A stretch of 64,000 bases of DNA from Peptoniphilus_B koenoeneniae (GTDB taxonomy: Bacteria > Bacillota > Clostridia > Tissierellales > Peptoniphilaceae). Made by a program: the position numbers and the translations under genes. The stretch's first letter is position 1. Each line of letters starts with the position of its first letter. This document shows positions 16,505-25,099 of the stretch, one piece after another. Below the pieces are notes generated by a model that saw only the letters and a list, made by a program, of their open reading frames with translations, did no database searches and was not told where the DNA came from. The DNA is taken from contig NZ_JAUSTN010000001.1 in NCBI RefSeq assembly GCF_030812875.1, forward strand, positions 186,001-250,000, written 5' to 3'.

Positions 16505-16535
16505 AGTGTTACCTCCTTTTCATAGTTTCTAATAT

Positions 16536-16564
16536 ATTATACAATATGTTTAGTTTAAAACCAA
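16536..16564 (-). promoter_or_regulatory. Sigma-A promoter of ABC operon
   Basis: On the minus strand TTGGTT (-35) is 17 bases from TATAAT (-10), about 31 bases before the TTG start at 16504. The -10 context ACATATTGTATAAT is identical to that in front of hup. Confidence 0.7.
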
Positions 16565-16583
16565 TAAGAATAGGCTTAATCTA

Positions 16584-16592
16584 TGTTATAAT
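16584..16592 (+). promoter_or_regulatory. Extended -10 promoter of ychF
   Basis: TGTTATAAT (TGn plus TATAAT) lies 23 bases before the ychF ATG; the -35 region is weak. The promoter is divergent from and close to the ABC operon promoter. Confidence 0.6.
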
Positions 16593-16615
16593 AATTTAGG
16601 AAATGAGGCGATTAA

Positions 16616-17710
16616 ATGAAACTTGGAATTGTAGGTTTACCTAATGTAGGAAAATCCACTTTATTTAATGCACTTACTGAAGCGGGAGCTGAAGCTGCAA
16701 ATTATCCTTTTGCAACTATAGAACCCAATATAGGCGTTGTAAGTGTACCTGATGAGAGACTTGAAGTTCTTGCTGAAATGAGCAAATCTGAAAAAATTGT
16801 TCCAACAGCAATAGAATTTTTTGATATAGCCGGCCTTGTAAAAGGTGCAAGCAAAGGCGAAGGACTTGGCAATCAATTTTTAGCAAATATTAGAGAAGTT
16901 GATGCCATTGTAGAAGTTGTAAGATGTTTTGAAGATGACAATATTATTCATGTTGACGGTAGTGTAGATCCTATTAGAGATATTGAAAATATTAACTTGG
17001 AATTGATTTTATCAGACCTTGAAGTAATTGAAAAAAGATATTCAAAAACTCAAAAACAATTAAAGGGTGATAAAACACTTACAAAAGAATTTGAGCTTTT
17101 AGGAAAAATTAAAAGCACTCTTGAAAAAGGAGAATCTATCAGAAATTTAGATTTAAACGAAGAAGAGGAAAAATTTTTAAAAACATATCAACTTTTATCT
17201 TCAAAGCCTATTATCTATGTTGCAAATGTTTCAGATGATGATATAGAAAATGACGGGAAAAATAATAAATTAGTCGAAAGTGTAAGAAATTATGCAGAAA
17301 AAGAAGGCAATGAAGTTGTTGTAATTTCTGCTGAAACAGAAGCTGAAATTGCTACTTTGGATCCCGAAGAAAAGAAAATGTTTTTGGAAGAAATGGGATT
17401 AAAAAGCTCCGGTCTTGACAAATTAATTAAATCTTCTTATTCCCTTTTAGGATTGATTTCATTTTTGACAACAGGCCCTATGGAAACAAGAGCTTGGACA
17501 ATTATAAAAGGTTCAAAAGCTCCTCAAGCTGCAGGAAAAATTCATACAGATTTTGAAAAGGGCTTTATAAGAGCGGAAACTGTATCTTATGAAGATTTAG
17601 TATCCAGTGGATCTATGGTAAAGGCAAAAGAATTAGGTCTTGTTCGATCCGAAGGAAAAGATTATGTTATGAAAGATGGGGACGTTGTTTTATTTAGATT
17701 TAACATTTAA
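16616..17710 (+). CDS. ychF: Redox-regulated ATPase/GTPase YchF (Obg family)
   Basis: YchF is a universal Obg-like P-loop ATPase that associates with ribosomes and takes part in stress responses. The 364-residue protein has G1 GLPNVGKST near residue 6, G3 DIAGLVKGASKGEGLG near residue 65, a coiled-coil arm, and a C-terminal TGS domain (about 280-364). The length is standard. It is monocistronic on the plus strand, between a TGTTATAAT promoter with a GAGG site and a terminator. Confidence 0.96.
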   Translation: MKLGIVGLPNVGKSTLFNALTEAGAEAANYPFATIEPNIGVVSVPDERLEVLAEMSKSEKIVPTAIEFFDIAGLVKGASKGEGLGNQFLANIREVDAIVEVVRCFEDDNIIHVDGSVDPIRDIENINLELILSDLEVIEKRYSKTQKQLKGDKTLTKEFELLGKIKSTLEKGESIRNLDLNEEEEKFLKTYQLLSSKPIIYVANVSDDDIENDGKNNKLVESVRNYAEKEGNEVVVISAETEAEIATLDPEEKKMFLEEMGLKSSGLDKLIKSSYSLLGLISFLTTGPMETRAWTIIKGSKAPQAAGKIHTDFEKGFIRAETVSYEDLVSSGSMVKAKELGLVRSEGKDYVMKDGDVVLFRFNI

Positions 17711-17714
17711 AAAT

Positions 17715-17750
17715 AAAAAACATTGCATAAATATTTTGCAATGTTTTTTT
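17715..17750 (+). terminator. Terminator of ychF
   Basis: Stem CATTGCA / TGCAATG extended by A and T tracts (17715-17750), ending in a run of seven T on plus, 4 bases after the stop codon. Confidence 0.88.
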
Positions 17751-17755
17751 ATTAT

Positions 17756-17797
17756 TAAAAAAATGTGAATTGAAACAACTATTTCAATCCACATTTA
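17756..17797 (-). terminator. Terminator downstream of tRNA-His
   Basis: On the minus strand the arms AAATGTG.ATTGAAA and TTTCAAT.CACATTT pair around a short loop and are followed by seven T. The terminator begins 12 bases past the tRNA-His end. Confidence 0.75.
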
Positions 17798-17809
17798 ATC
17801 ATAAATATA

Positions 17810-17887
17810 TGGGGTGGGTAGTGGGATTCGAACCCACGACCTCAAGAGCCACAATCTTGCGCCCTAACCAACTAGGCCATACCCACC
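17810..17887 (-). tRNA. tRNA-His (anticodon GTG)
   Basis: On the minus strand the sequence folds as a cloverleaf. The acceptor GTGGGTA pairs with TACCCAC, the anticodon stem CAAGA/TCTTG surrounds the loop TTGTGGC, and the T arm is GTGGG-TTCGAATCCCAC. The extra 5' G (G-1, opposite C73) that defines tRNA-His is encoded, as is the 3' CCA (17810-17812). It lies 45 bases after the rph-rdgB stop codon. Confidence 0.96.
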
Positions 17888-17932
17888 AAGTCTAAGCAAC
17901 TTCTATAATGTTAACATTTAGTAAATTCTTTG

Positions 17933-19237
17933 TCAACATTTATATTTATAGTTTAAATATCCTTTTAAGTTTTCTATTGCTTTTGCCCTATGAGAAATTT
18001 TATTTTTTATTTCGTCTCCAAGTTCAGCAAATGTTTTGTCATATCCTTCAGGGACAAATACGGAATCGTAGCCGAATCCTCCCTCTCCTCTTCTCTCTTT
18101 TATAATAACTCCATCAATTTTTCCGCTAAATAATTTTTCACTTCCATCTTCTTCAATTAAAGCTATGCTTGTTCTGAAGTGAGCTTTTCTATTTTCTGAA
18201 TCTCCTAAATTTTTAAGCAATTTATCTATATTTTTTTCATCATCGTGAGTTGAAGCATATCTTGCTGAGTGAACTCCTGGATCACCATTAAGCTCATCTA
18301 CGAAAAGACCTGTGTCATCAGAAACAACATTTCTACAACCTAAGGCTTCTTTTATTGCACGAGCTTTAATAAGGGCATTTTCCTCAATACTTTCTCCATT
18401 TTCTTCAACCTCAAAATCTTTTAAGCCTTCTTGAGATTTTGTTCTTAAAGTTATTGGAAGGTCTTCCATAATTTTCTCTATTTCTAAAACTTTGTGCATG
18501 TTGTCCGTTGCTAAAACATATATATTCTCATCAGGAACTTTTTGATCTATTATTTTAAAAATTTTATCTATACCATCTTTTGCTAAGAGGATCATTTCAT
18601 TCATCTCATCAATATTCATAGGATTTCTTTCAGATGTCCCCTGAATTTCAATTATGTCATGTTTTGAATTCATTACAACATTCATATCAACATCTGCAAT
18701 AGAATCTTCAGAATATTCAAGATCCAACAAAATATTTCCTTGAACTTTACCTACTGAAATTGCAGAAATTTTTTCTTTTAAGGGATTTTCTTCTATTATT
18801 TTATCTAATAGCATCTTTTTAACGGCAAGTTTTAAGGCTACATAGCCTCCTGTAATACTTGCTGTTCTGGTTCCTCCGTCAGCAGATATTACATCACAAT
18901 CTATCCAAATTGTTCTTTCTCCAATTTTATCTAAATCTATAGCTGCTCTTAAACTTCTACCGACAAGTCTTTGAATTTCTTGGTTTCTTCCGTCTATTTT
19001 GCCTTTAGTAATGTCTCTTTGTTTTCTTATTTTCGTTGAGCCTGGTATCATTGAATATTCAGCACTCAGCCAACCTTTGCCTGTGTTTTTCAAAAAAAAT
19101 GGAACTTTATCCTCTACCATAGCTGTTACAATTATTTTTGTATTTCCCATTTCAATAAGACATGATCCTTCCGGTTCTTTTAAATAATTTGTAGTTATTT
19201 TTAAATCTCTAATTGAATTATTTTCTCTTTTTCTCAT
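17933..19237 (-). CDS. rph-rdgB: RNase PH / RdgB dITP-XTP pyrophosphatase fusion
   Basis: This 434-residue protein joins two enzymes. Residues 1-233 are RNase PH, a phosphorolytic 3'-5' exoribonuclease that trims tRNA ends, with GRNQEIQRLVGRSLRA and IDCDVISADGGTRTASITG. Residues 239-434 are RdgB/HAM1, which hydrolyses dITP and XTP, beginning YVLATDNMHKVLEI and containing VSDDTGLFVDELNG, PGVHSARYA and GFGYDSVF. The genes are adjacent in many Firmicutes; here they share one frame with no internal stop. It lies 9 bases after the amidase gene, with AGGAC before the ATG. Confidence 0.95.
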   Translation of the reverse strand: MRKRENNSIRDLKITTNYLKEPEGSCLIEMGNTKIIVTAMVEDKVPFFLKNTGKGWLSAEYSMIPGSTKIRKQRDITKGKIDGRNQEIQRLVGRSLRAAIDLDKIGERTIWIDCDVISADGGTRTASITGGYVALKLAVKKMLLDKIIEENPLKEKISAISVGKVQGNILLDLEYSEDSIADVDMNVVMNSKHDIIEIQGTSERNPMNIDEMNEMILLAKDGIDKIFKIIDQKVPDENIYVLATDNMHKVLEIEKIMEDLPITLRTKSQEGLKDFEVEENGESIEENALIKARAIKEALGCRNVVSDDTGLFVDELNGDPGVHSARYASTHDDEKNIDKLLKNLGDSENRKAHFRTSIALIEEDGSEKLFSGKIDGVIIKERRGEGGFGYDSVFVPEGYDKTFAELGDEIKNKISHRAKAIENLKGYLNYKYKC

Positions 19238-19246
19238 TTCTGTGTC

Positions 19247-20569
19247 CTATTCCACATAATTATTTACATAATCTTGTATTCCGTTAAATAGACCCTGTGC
19301 CAATAAATCAAGATATTCATCATTCATTATCGAATCCATATCTGAAGAATTTGATAAAAATCCAAGTTCTGCAAGAGCGGATACATTTTTAGTTTTATTT
19401 AGAACAATTAAGTCCGGTCTATTTTTTATTCCCCTACTTGAAGAGCCTGTAATATCAATAAGACTATTTAAAAGACATTTTGCAAAATGTTTTTGTTCAG
19501 CAGTCTTTATTATTACATTTTTTTCAGATGCATACAAAACTTCTATACCTTTTGCTGATTTATTCTCATCTGAACTATTAAAATGTATTGAAAGGAAAAG
19601 TTCTGAATTGTTTTCATTTGATAATTGAGCCCTATCCAATAATTTTATATATTCATCAGAATTTCTGGTCATAAGTACTTCATAGTCTGTTGCTTGCAGT
19701 TTTTCATAAAGTTTTTCCGCAACTTTTAAAGTCAATTCTTTTTCATTTATAGAACTTATTACAGATGAATTAGCTCCTGGGTCTTTTCCTCCATGTCCTG
19801 GATCAATTACAATTGTAAGTGGTCCTTCTTTTTTTATGGTCTTTGTTATTTTTCTCTTTCCTGGATCAATATTATATTCATCTTCACTTAATCCTGCAGC
19901 CTTATAAGCAGAGATTCTGTTGGATTTTTTAGCATTGTTCATTTCTTTTTTTTCTGAATTTGAAATATATTGATTGTTAACTAAAGATAGGTCTTTTTTT
20001 CTTTTTTTAGATTTTTTTTCTGAATTATTTTCTTTTGTTCCACTATTATCATCTGTAATTAAATCTGAATCTTTAGCTTTTTCTGTTGTTATAACTGCTA
20101 AGTTTTCTTCACTATTCCAATCAACTTTATAGCCAAGAGCCTCTGATACAAATCTTAAAGGAACCATGGTTTTAGTTTCTTCTTTTGGCTCATTATACTT
20201 TGCAAGTTTTGGAATTGAACTTTCATTTAAAATAATTTTTTTACCTGAAATATATGAAACTTTAGAATCTATTTTAAGTTTAATTTCCTTTTTCTCAAAT
20301 TTTATAAGCGCACTCTTTTCAAGGTTGTCCCATTTAACTTCAGCGCCCAAACCTTCAACAAGCTCTCTAATTGGAACAAAAGTCCTCCCGCTACTTATAT
20401 AGGGAGAAAAATCGCTTTTTAAAATTTTTCCATCAACTTTTACATTAGTATTTCTAACATCTATACTTTTCCCATTTATATTTACTTGACTTATTTGTTC
20501 TTCTGCAAATACAGAGCCACTCAAAAGCAAAGCTGAAAGCAAAAATCCTGTTAATATTATTTTTTTCAT
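19247..20569 (-). CDS. Secreted N-acetylmuramoyl-L-alanine amidase with copper-amine-oxidase-like N-domain
   Basis: The 440-residue precursor starts with a signal peptide (MKKIILTGFLL... ending VFA-E near residue 23). Two stalk repeats of the copper-amine-oxidase-like domain follow (GRTFVPIRELVEGLGAEVKW and TMVPLRFVSEALGYKVDW). After a Lys/Ser/Asn linker comes an Amidase_3 domain (about 255-436) with zinc ligands in IDPGHGGKDPGA, the Glu of NEKELTL, SIHFNSS, and a late catalytic Glu in SALAELGFLSN. It should cleave the lactyl-peptide bond of peptidoglycan outside the cell. ATG 20569 is chosen with GGAGGT upstream. Confidence 0.92.
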   Translation of the reverse strand: MKKIILTGFLLSALLLSGSVFAEEQISQVNINGKSIDVRNTNVKVDGKILKSDFSPYISSGRTFVPIRELVEGLGAEVKWDNLEKSALIKFEKKEIKLKIDSKVSYISGKKIILNESSIPKLAKYNEPKEETKTMVPLRFVSEALGYKVDWNSEENLAVITTEKAKDSDLITDDNSGTKENNSEKKSKKRKKDLSLVNNQYISNSEKKEMNNAKKSNRISAYKAAGLSEDEYNIDPGKRKITKTIKKEGPLTIVIDPGHGGKDPGANSSVISSINEKELTLKVAEKLYEKLQATDYEVLMTRNSDEYIKLLDRAQLSNENNSELFLSIHFNSSDENKSAKGIEVLYASEKNVIIKTAEQKHFAKCLLNSLIDITGSSSRGIKNRPDLIVLNKTKNVSALAELGFLSNSSDMDSIMNDEYLDLLAQGLFNGIQDYVNNYVE

Positions 20570-20616
20570 ACAGACCTCCGTGTTTAAGTTTATTATAAGT
20601 CTTATCAACAGTCAAT

Positions 20617-21600
20617 TTATTTAATGACTTTATATAACTCATCGGGTTTGGGCTCATCTATTTTTTCTTTTTTATCAGAAATTAAATACATCCCTTTTTC
20701 AACTATTTTGCCTATGTCGCTTATATTCAAGTTTAAAACCTTTCCACTTTCTATTATGCTTTTTGCATTTTTTTCTTCAGCTATAAAGAGCATAGAGCCG
20801 CTTGAAATTAATCTCAAAGGATCAATTTTATAATAATTGCAAATTTTTTTAGTAACTTCAGTAATAGGAACTTTATTTTTTTCAATTTCTATTCCATAGC
20901 CTGAACTGTTTGCCATCTCCCATGCAGCTCCAAGAAGACCTCCTTCAGTTATGTCATGAAGATTTTTTACTCCAACTTTTTTTGCAATTTCAGACTCTGT
21001 TTTTACGGAAATTAAATTCTTAAAAGATTTGGCAAGCTTCATTTCATCAGAAGTTAAAATATTTTTAATATTGCTAAAATCATCATGAGCTATAATTGAA
21101 GTCCCTTCAATTCCCACATACTTGGAAACTAAAATTCTATCTCCCGGTTTTATTTCATCTCTTTTAGGAATATTATTTTTAGAAACTTTTGCAATTACAC
21201 TGGTTATAATTACTACTTTAGATACTGCATCAGTTATTTCAGTATGTCCTCCTACAATATCAACATTTAACTTATCTGCAGCTTTGGAAGCATCCTTTAC
21301 AATATTTTCTATTTCAGCTTTACTTATATTTTTAGGAAATAAACAACACATCAAAAGTCCTACTGGCTCTGCGCATTCGCAATAAGCATCATTACAAGAA
21401 ATATTAACTGCTAAATTCCCAATATTTTGTGATGCTCCCGTTATAGGATCTGTGGAAACGACAATTAAATCCTCTTTAAAATCCATAATTGAACAATCCA
21501 TGCCTACCTTTGATGAGCTTACTACTTCTTTTCTTTTTATATTTAAATTTTTAAAAATTAATTTTTCTAAATCACTATTAGAAATTTTCCCTATTTCCAT
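20617..21600 (-). CDS. AIR synthase-related protein (HypE/ThiL/SelD superfamily)
   Basis: The 327-residue protein has the two-domain fold of the PurM superfamily. An N-terminal domain carries the ATP-binding segment VVSTDPITGA and a Gly-rich VDIVGGHTEIT; the C-terminal domain contains LHDITEGGLLGAAWEMA. These match HypE-like proteins, but the C-terminal Cys that HypE uses to carry the cyano group is absent (it ends DELYKVIK), so it is probably not a hydrogenase maturation enzyme. Its ATG overlaps the stop of the PilM/PilN-like gene (TAATG), tying it to the pilus operon. Substrate unknown. Confidence 0.75.
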   Translation of the reverse strand: MEIGKISNSDLEKLIFKNLNIKRKEVVSSSKVGMDCSIMDFKEDLIVVSTDPITGASQNIGNLAVNISCNDAYCECAEPVGLLMCCLFPKNISKAEIENIVKDASKAADKLNVDIVGGHTEITDAVSKVVIITSVIAKVSKNNIPKRDEIKPGDRILVSKYVGIEGTSIIAHDDFSNIKNILTSDEMKLAKSFKNLISVKTESEIAKKVGVKNLHDITEGGLLGAAWEMANSSGYGIEIEKNKVPITEVTKKICNYYKIDPLRLISSGSMLFIAEEKNAKSIIESGKVLNLNISDIGKIVEKGMYLISDKKEKIDEPKPDELYKVIK

Positions 21601-22853
21601 TATTCCTCCATACTTATTATAAAATAAACGACATCTTTTTTATCTAAGCTTATACTTGGATTAAAATTTTTTAATTTTTCTTTTAAAGAGAGCGCCTTTT
21701 CATTATCTCTTGCAAGACCTCTTATTTCAATTTTTTGATTATCCATATAATAGTCTGTTATTAATATATCATCGGATTTTTCGTCCAATAAAATATTTAG
21801 TACTTCATTAAATCTCTTAGTTAGATCTTTTTCTTCCACATCTACGACTTGAACCTTAGCTTTCGATTTGTTTTCTGAAATTTTCTCAATTAATTTTGCA
21901 TTTTCTAATTTTAAATTTTGGAGCTCTCTCTTTGAATTATTATAAAAAAACAAATTTACTAAAGCAAAAATTAAAAATATAGAAGTTAAAATTTGAAGGT
22001 TTTTATTTTTTAATTTAACTTTTTTTTCGTTTTTAGGAACTTGAGATTTGAAAACATCAAAAGGTTCAATTTGAAATTCCCTGAACAAATCTTTATATCT
22101 TTGAAAATCAAAAAATAAATCTCCACTTAAATAAATTTTTTCAAATTTATTTTCTTGTAACTTTTTAACTATTTTCATAGTTTGCTCATTTAAATAAAAA
22201 TTAAACTTAAGTAAAAAATCGTCCTCGATGAAGCTGTCCTGTGGATCTTCTATAGAATTAAGAATATTTTTTACATTTTCATAGATTAAATTATTGTCTT
22301 CATACAAACTATTAAGCTTATCAGTACTATAAAAATTAAATTCTTTTAAAATCTTATCTTTTATTGCCAAAACTATTAGAGACTGTGTAATTATAACATA
22401 GGCTCCATCTTCATAAAATTTAAAAAGAGAGCTTAAATTTAAAATCTGATTTAATTTTAAATTTAATTTTTCGAAAACTTCTTCATACTTTAAACGATTT
22501 TTTTCAGGTATTGTTGAATAGGAAAAATAATTATCTTCTTGATCCTCTATGTCTATATAAACTTTATCAGAAGAATTTTCAAATTCTATTTCCAATAAAT
22601 TTTCTAGATCATCTTTCTTTATGTTCTCAAATTTTTGACAATGAAATTTAAAACCTTGTAAAAAAATTAAATTAAATAAAGTGTCTTTTGCTATGTCATT
22701 TAATTCTATTTCTTTTTTCAACAAATAAAAAATATGATTAAAATCTATAATCTCGCAATCTTTTAAAACACCCTCTGGTATTAATAATTCTCGTTTTTTT
22801 CCATAAAAATATGTAATTTTTTTGTCTTCAATAAATAAATTTAATACTTGCAA
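21600..22853 (-). CDS. PilM/PilN-like pilus assembly protein (inferred)
   Basis: The 417-residue protein has a cytoplasmic N-terminal part of about 280 residues, one membrane helix at about 288-305 (LQILTSIFLIFALVNLFF), a coiled coil to about 335, and a C-terminal domain of about 80 residues with DILITDYYMDNQKIEIRG, which resembles the ferredoxin-like domain of PilN. The N-terminal part looks like a degenerate actin-like PilM domain, suggesting a PilM-PilN fusion. Direct homology is not certain; the call rests on architecture and position after prepilin peptidase. The TTG start (22853) has GGAG upstream and overlaps the peptidase gene by 13 bases. Confidence 0.6.
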   Translation of the reverse strand: MQVLNLFIEDKKITYFYGKKRELLIPEGVLKDCEIIDFNHIFYLLKKEIELNDIAKDTLFNLIFLQGFKFHCQKFENIKKDDLENLLEIEFENSSDKVYIDIEDQEDNYFSYSTIPEKNRLKYEEVFEKLNLKLNQILNLSSLFKFYEDGAYVIITQSLIVLAIKDKILKEFNFYSTDKLNSLYEDNNLIYENVKNILNSIEDPQDSFIEDDFLLKFNFYLNEQTMKIVKKLQENKFEKIYLSGDLFFDFQRYKDLFREFQIEPFDVFKSQVPKNEKKVKLKNKNLQILTSIFLIFALVNLFFYNNSKRELQNLKLENAKLIEKISENKSKAKVQVVDVEEKDLTKRFNEVLNILLDEKSDDILITDYYMDNQKIEIRGLARDNEKALSLKEKLKNFNPSISLDKKDVVYFIISMEE

Positions 22854-23551
22854 AATATTACTCCAAATAAAACAACCAAAATAAAAGGTCCAAAAGCAAT
22901 TTCATCTTTTCTACCTTTTTTCTTTAAAAGAATTAAAATTATTCCTACTAAAGCTCCAAGACTAAATGTGTAGGTAAAATATCTAAAAGCTTCAAATATA
23001 TTTGAACTTACAAGTCCTAAGCTTGCTCCAAGTAAAATATCTCCTGACCCCATAGACTTTGTAATTATAAAAATTAAATAAAAAACTAATAGTAAAAAAA
23101 TATAGGGCAAAATAAATTCTTTAAAATTTCCTTTATAAAAATTTAAAATTGCTAAAAATATGTACAAAATAAATACATCAAAATCATAAATATCTTTATA
23201 AAAAAAATCACTTAAAAATATACTTAAGCAAATGAAAAACAATAGACCTTTAATTGCTAATAAAATTAAATCTTTTGATTGGTTTTTAAATATAAAAATT
23301 AAACTAAGTCCTCCTATTAGTTCAATAAAAGGATAGATAAAAGAAATCTTTTCCTTACAATATCTGCATTTTCCCCTCAAAAATATATAGCTTATTAAGG
23401 GGATTTCCAAATACATAGGTATAATTTTTTTACAATTGTCGCATTTGCTCCTTGAAAAAATAAAATCTTCCCCAGCGTTTCTTCTTTCATTTAAGCAAAG
23501 GACAAAAGATGCAATTGAGGAGCCGAGAAAGAATATAAAAAATAAAATCAT
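22841..23551 (-). CDS. Type IV prepilin leader peptidase/N-methyltransferase
   Basis: This A24-family membrane aspartyl protease cleaves prepilin leaders and methylates the new N-terminal Phe. In 236 residues it has an N-terminal helix, a cytoplasmic zinc-type domain with CDNC (37-40) and CRYC (62-65), about six further membrane helices, and the catalytic Asp residues near 115-120 and in GSGD (Asp171). Its substrates here are the pilin immediately upstream and the prepilins at the left edge. The start overlaps the pilin stop as ATGA. Confidence 0.93.
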   Translation of the reverse strand: MILFFIFFLGSSIASFVLCLNERRNAGEDFIFSRSKCDNCKKIIPMYLEIPLISYIFLRGKCRYCKEKISFIYPFIELIGGLSLIFIFKNQSKDLILLAIKGLLFFICLSIFLSDFFYKDIYDFDVFILYIFLAILNFYKGNFKEFILPYIFLLLVFYLIFIITKSMGSGDILLGASLGLVSSNIFEAFRYFTYTFSLGALVGIILILLKKKGRKDEIAFGPFILVVLFGVIFCKY

Positions 23552-23907
23552 TGCGTTTCAACTATGTTATTATTTTTAATTTCAACCATTCCGGGACTTA
23601 CTATAATATTTTTATTTCCATCAAGCTCTACCTTAAATGTCCCATCATTATAAGTTTTAGGCATTTTGCCACCTTCAATATAATTTAAAATATCAGCATC
23701 ACTTATAGATGTTGCATTGGGATTATCAGCCAAAAATGAAGCTGCAGCATTTTTTAAAATTACTACATTTGCATTATGGGCTGCCGCCTTTGCTTTTAAA
23801 TTTGAATTTTGATACTTAGGTATGGCTATTGATGCTAAAACTGCTATTATAGCTATGACAATTATTAATTCAATTAGTGTAAAACCCTTTTTCTTTTTAA
23901 ATTTCAT
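23548..23907 (-). CDS. Type IV pilin (major pilin candidate)
   Basis: The 119-residue protein begins MKFKKKKGFTLIELIIVIAI, a textbook prepilin leader with cleavage after Gly8 and Glu at +5, followed by a hydrophobic helix and a compact domain with an Ala-rich alpha-helix (AAAHNANVVILKNAAA). It has the shape of a small major pilin or competence pilin (ComGC). No cysteines are seen, so no C-terminal disulfide loop is present. It lies 2 bases after pilC with a GAGGT site upstream, which fits high expression from within the operon. Confidence 0.93.
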   Translation of the reverse strand: MKFKKKKGFTLIELIIVIAIIAVLASIAIPKYQNSNLKAKAAAHNANVVILKNAAASFLADNPNATSISDADILNYIEGGKMPKTYNDGTFKVELDGNKNIIVSPGMVEIKNNNIVETQ

Positions 23908-23909
23908 TT

Positions 23910-25088
23910 TTACCTCACTAAATTTACTAAATCAAACATAGGAATTGCTACTCCTAAAACTACAAAACCGACTAAAATTGACAAAAAAATAATCAAAGCA
24001 GGCTCTAACAAACTTACAAATCTCTTTAAATTTATATCCAATTCATCTTTGTAATATTTATCCAATTCTTCAAAAGCAACTTTAAAGGATGCTGATTCTT
24101 CGCTTGCTTTTAAAATTGAAATGTATATTTTAGGAAAAAGCTTAGTTTCTTCCAGAGATTTTGAAATAGATTCTCCTCCATTTATTTTTCTAACTGTATC
24201 TAACATTTTGTCTTTTATATAAAATTCAGAATTTTTAGCATAATAATTTAAAGCCTCGCTTAAATTAAAATCAGCTTTTAAAAATAAATTCATTGTACTT
24301 GTAAATTTATTTAAAAAATCCAAATTTCCAATCTTAGATTTTAAAATCATTTTCTCTAAAAATTTTCTTTTTGAAGTTAATAAATAATAAATTATCAAAA
24401 AAATTGAAATAATAAATAATGGAAAAATTATAAAAATATTATTTTTAATAAAACTTGAAATATTAATAATAAATTTAGTTAGCAAAGGAAGCTCTACTCC
24501 ACTGTCTCTAAAAATATCACTAAATTTCGGCAAAACATTTATCAGCAAAAAATTAAGAACTAAAATAAAAACTGTAAAAAGTATTATGGGATATGTAAAG
24601 GCGTTAATTATTTCTTTTTTAACTAAAGCTCTTTTAAAATAATAGTTACTTATTTCATAAAAAACAGTGTTTAAATTTCCTGTGGATTCCGCACCTTTAA
24701 TTAAAGAACCAGTCCATTTAGGCATATTTTTTTCTTCAAAAAAGCAGGTGCTTAAACTTTTTCCTTCTTTTAATTTTTTACATATGTTTTTTAAAAATTC
24801 GCCCTTATAATCATTAAATTCCCCTGATAAAATCTCACTTGCCATTTCAAGACTTATTCCGGAACTTAAAAGAATATAGTATTCCCTGGATAAAAGTGCA
24901 ACCTCTTCATATGTCCATCTTTTTTTGCTGAGTTTAATTTCACTATTAAATTCTATGGATTTTTTAACTTCTATGGGTCTTAAATTTCTATTTTTCAGTT
25001 TTAAAATAGCATCTTGACGACTTTGCGAAATAATTTTTCCCTTTTCAATTTTTCCTTGATCGTTTAAAGCTCTGTAAGAAAAATTCAT
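23910..25088 (-). CDS. pilC: Type IV pilus inner-membrane platform protein (PilC/GspF family)
   Basis: The 392-residue protein has two copies of the T2SF domain: about 55-180 and 260-385, with membrane helices near 160-185, 210-235 and 365-390. The N-terminus MNFSYRALNDQGKIEKGKI matches PilC/GspF starts. It couples the motor ATPase to pilin assembly. ATG 25088 is chosen because GAGGGG lies five bases upstream; an ATG at 25100 overlaps the pilB stop but has no ribosome site. Confidence 0.92.
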   Translation of the reverse strand: MNFSYRALNDQGKIEKGKIISQSRQDAILKLKNRNLRPIEVKKSIEFNSEIKLSKKRWTYEEVALLSREYYILLSSGISLEMASEILSGEFNDYKGEFLKNICKKLKEGKSLSTCFFEEKNMPKWTGSLIKGAESTGNLNTVFYEISNYYFKRALVKKEIINAFTYPIILFTVFILVLNFLLINVLPKFSDIFRDSGVELPLLTKFIINISSFIKNNIFIIFPLFIISIFLIIYYLLTSKRKFLEKMILKSKIGNLDFLNKFTSTMNLFLKADFNLSEALNYYAKNSEFYIKDKMLDTVRKINGGESISKSLEETKLFPKIYISILKASEESASFKVAFEELDKYYKDELDINLKRFVSLLEPALIIFLSILVGFVVLGVAIPMFDLVNLVR

Positions 25089-25099
25089 ATAACCCCTCA

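Noticed and set aside
16616..16876. Antisense and other-frame open frames inside ychF and many other genes (for example near 1059-1265, 52100-52618)
   Set aside because: They lie wholly inside conserved genes on the other strand or frame, have no ribosome sites, and have atypical composition.
17760..17800. ATTGAAAC-like sequence resembling the 3' end of a CRISPR repeat
   Set aside because: It occurs once, has no spacers or cas genes near it, and is explained as one arm of the tRNA-His terminator hairpin.
20617..21600. Selenophosphate synthetase (selD) call
   Set aside because: The N-terminal Cys/Sec catalytic motif of SelD is not present; the motifs are closer to HypE-like AIR-synthase proteins.
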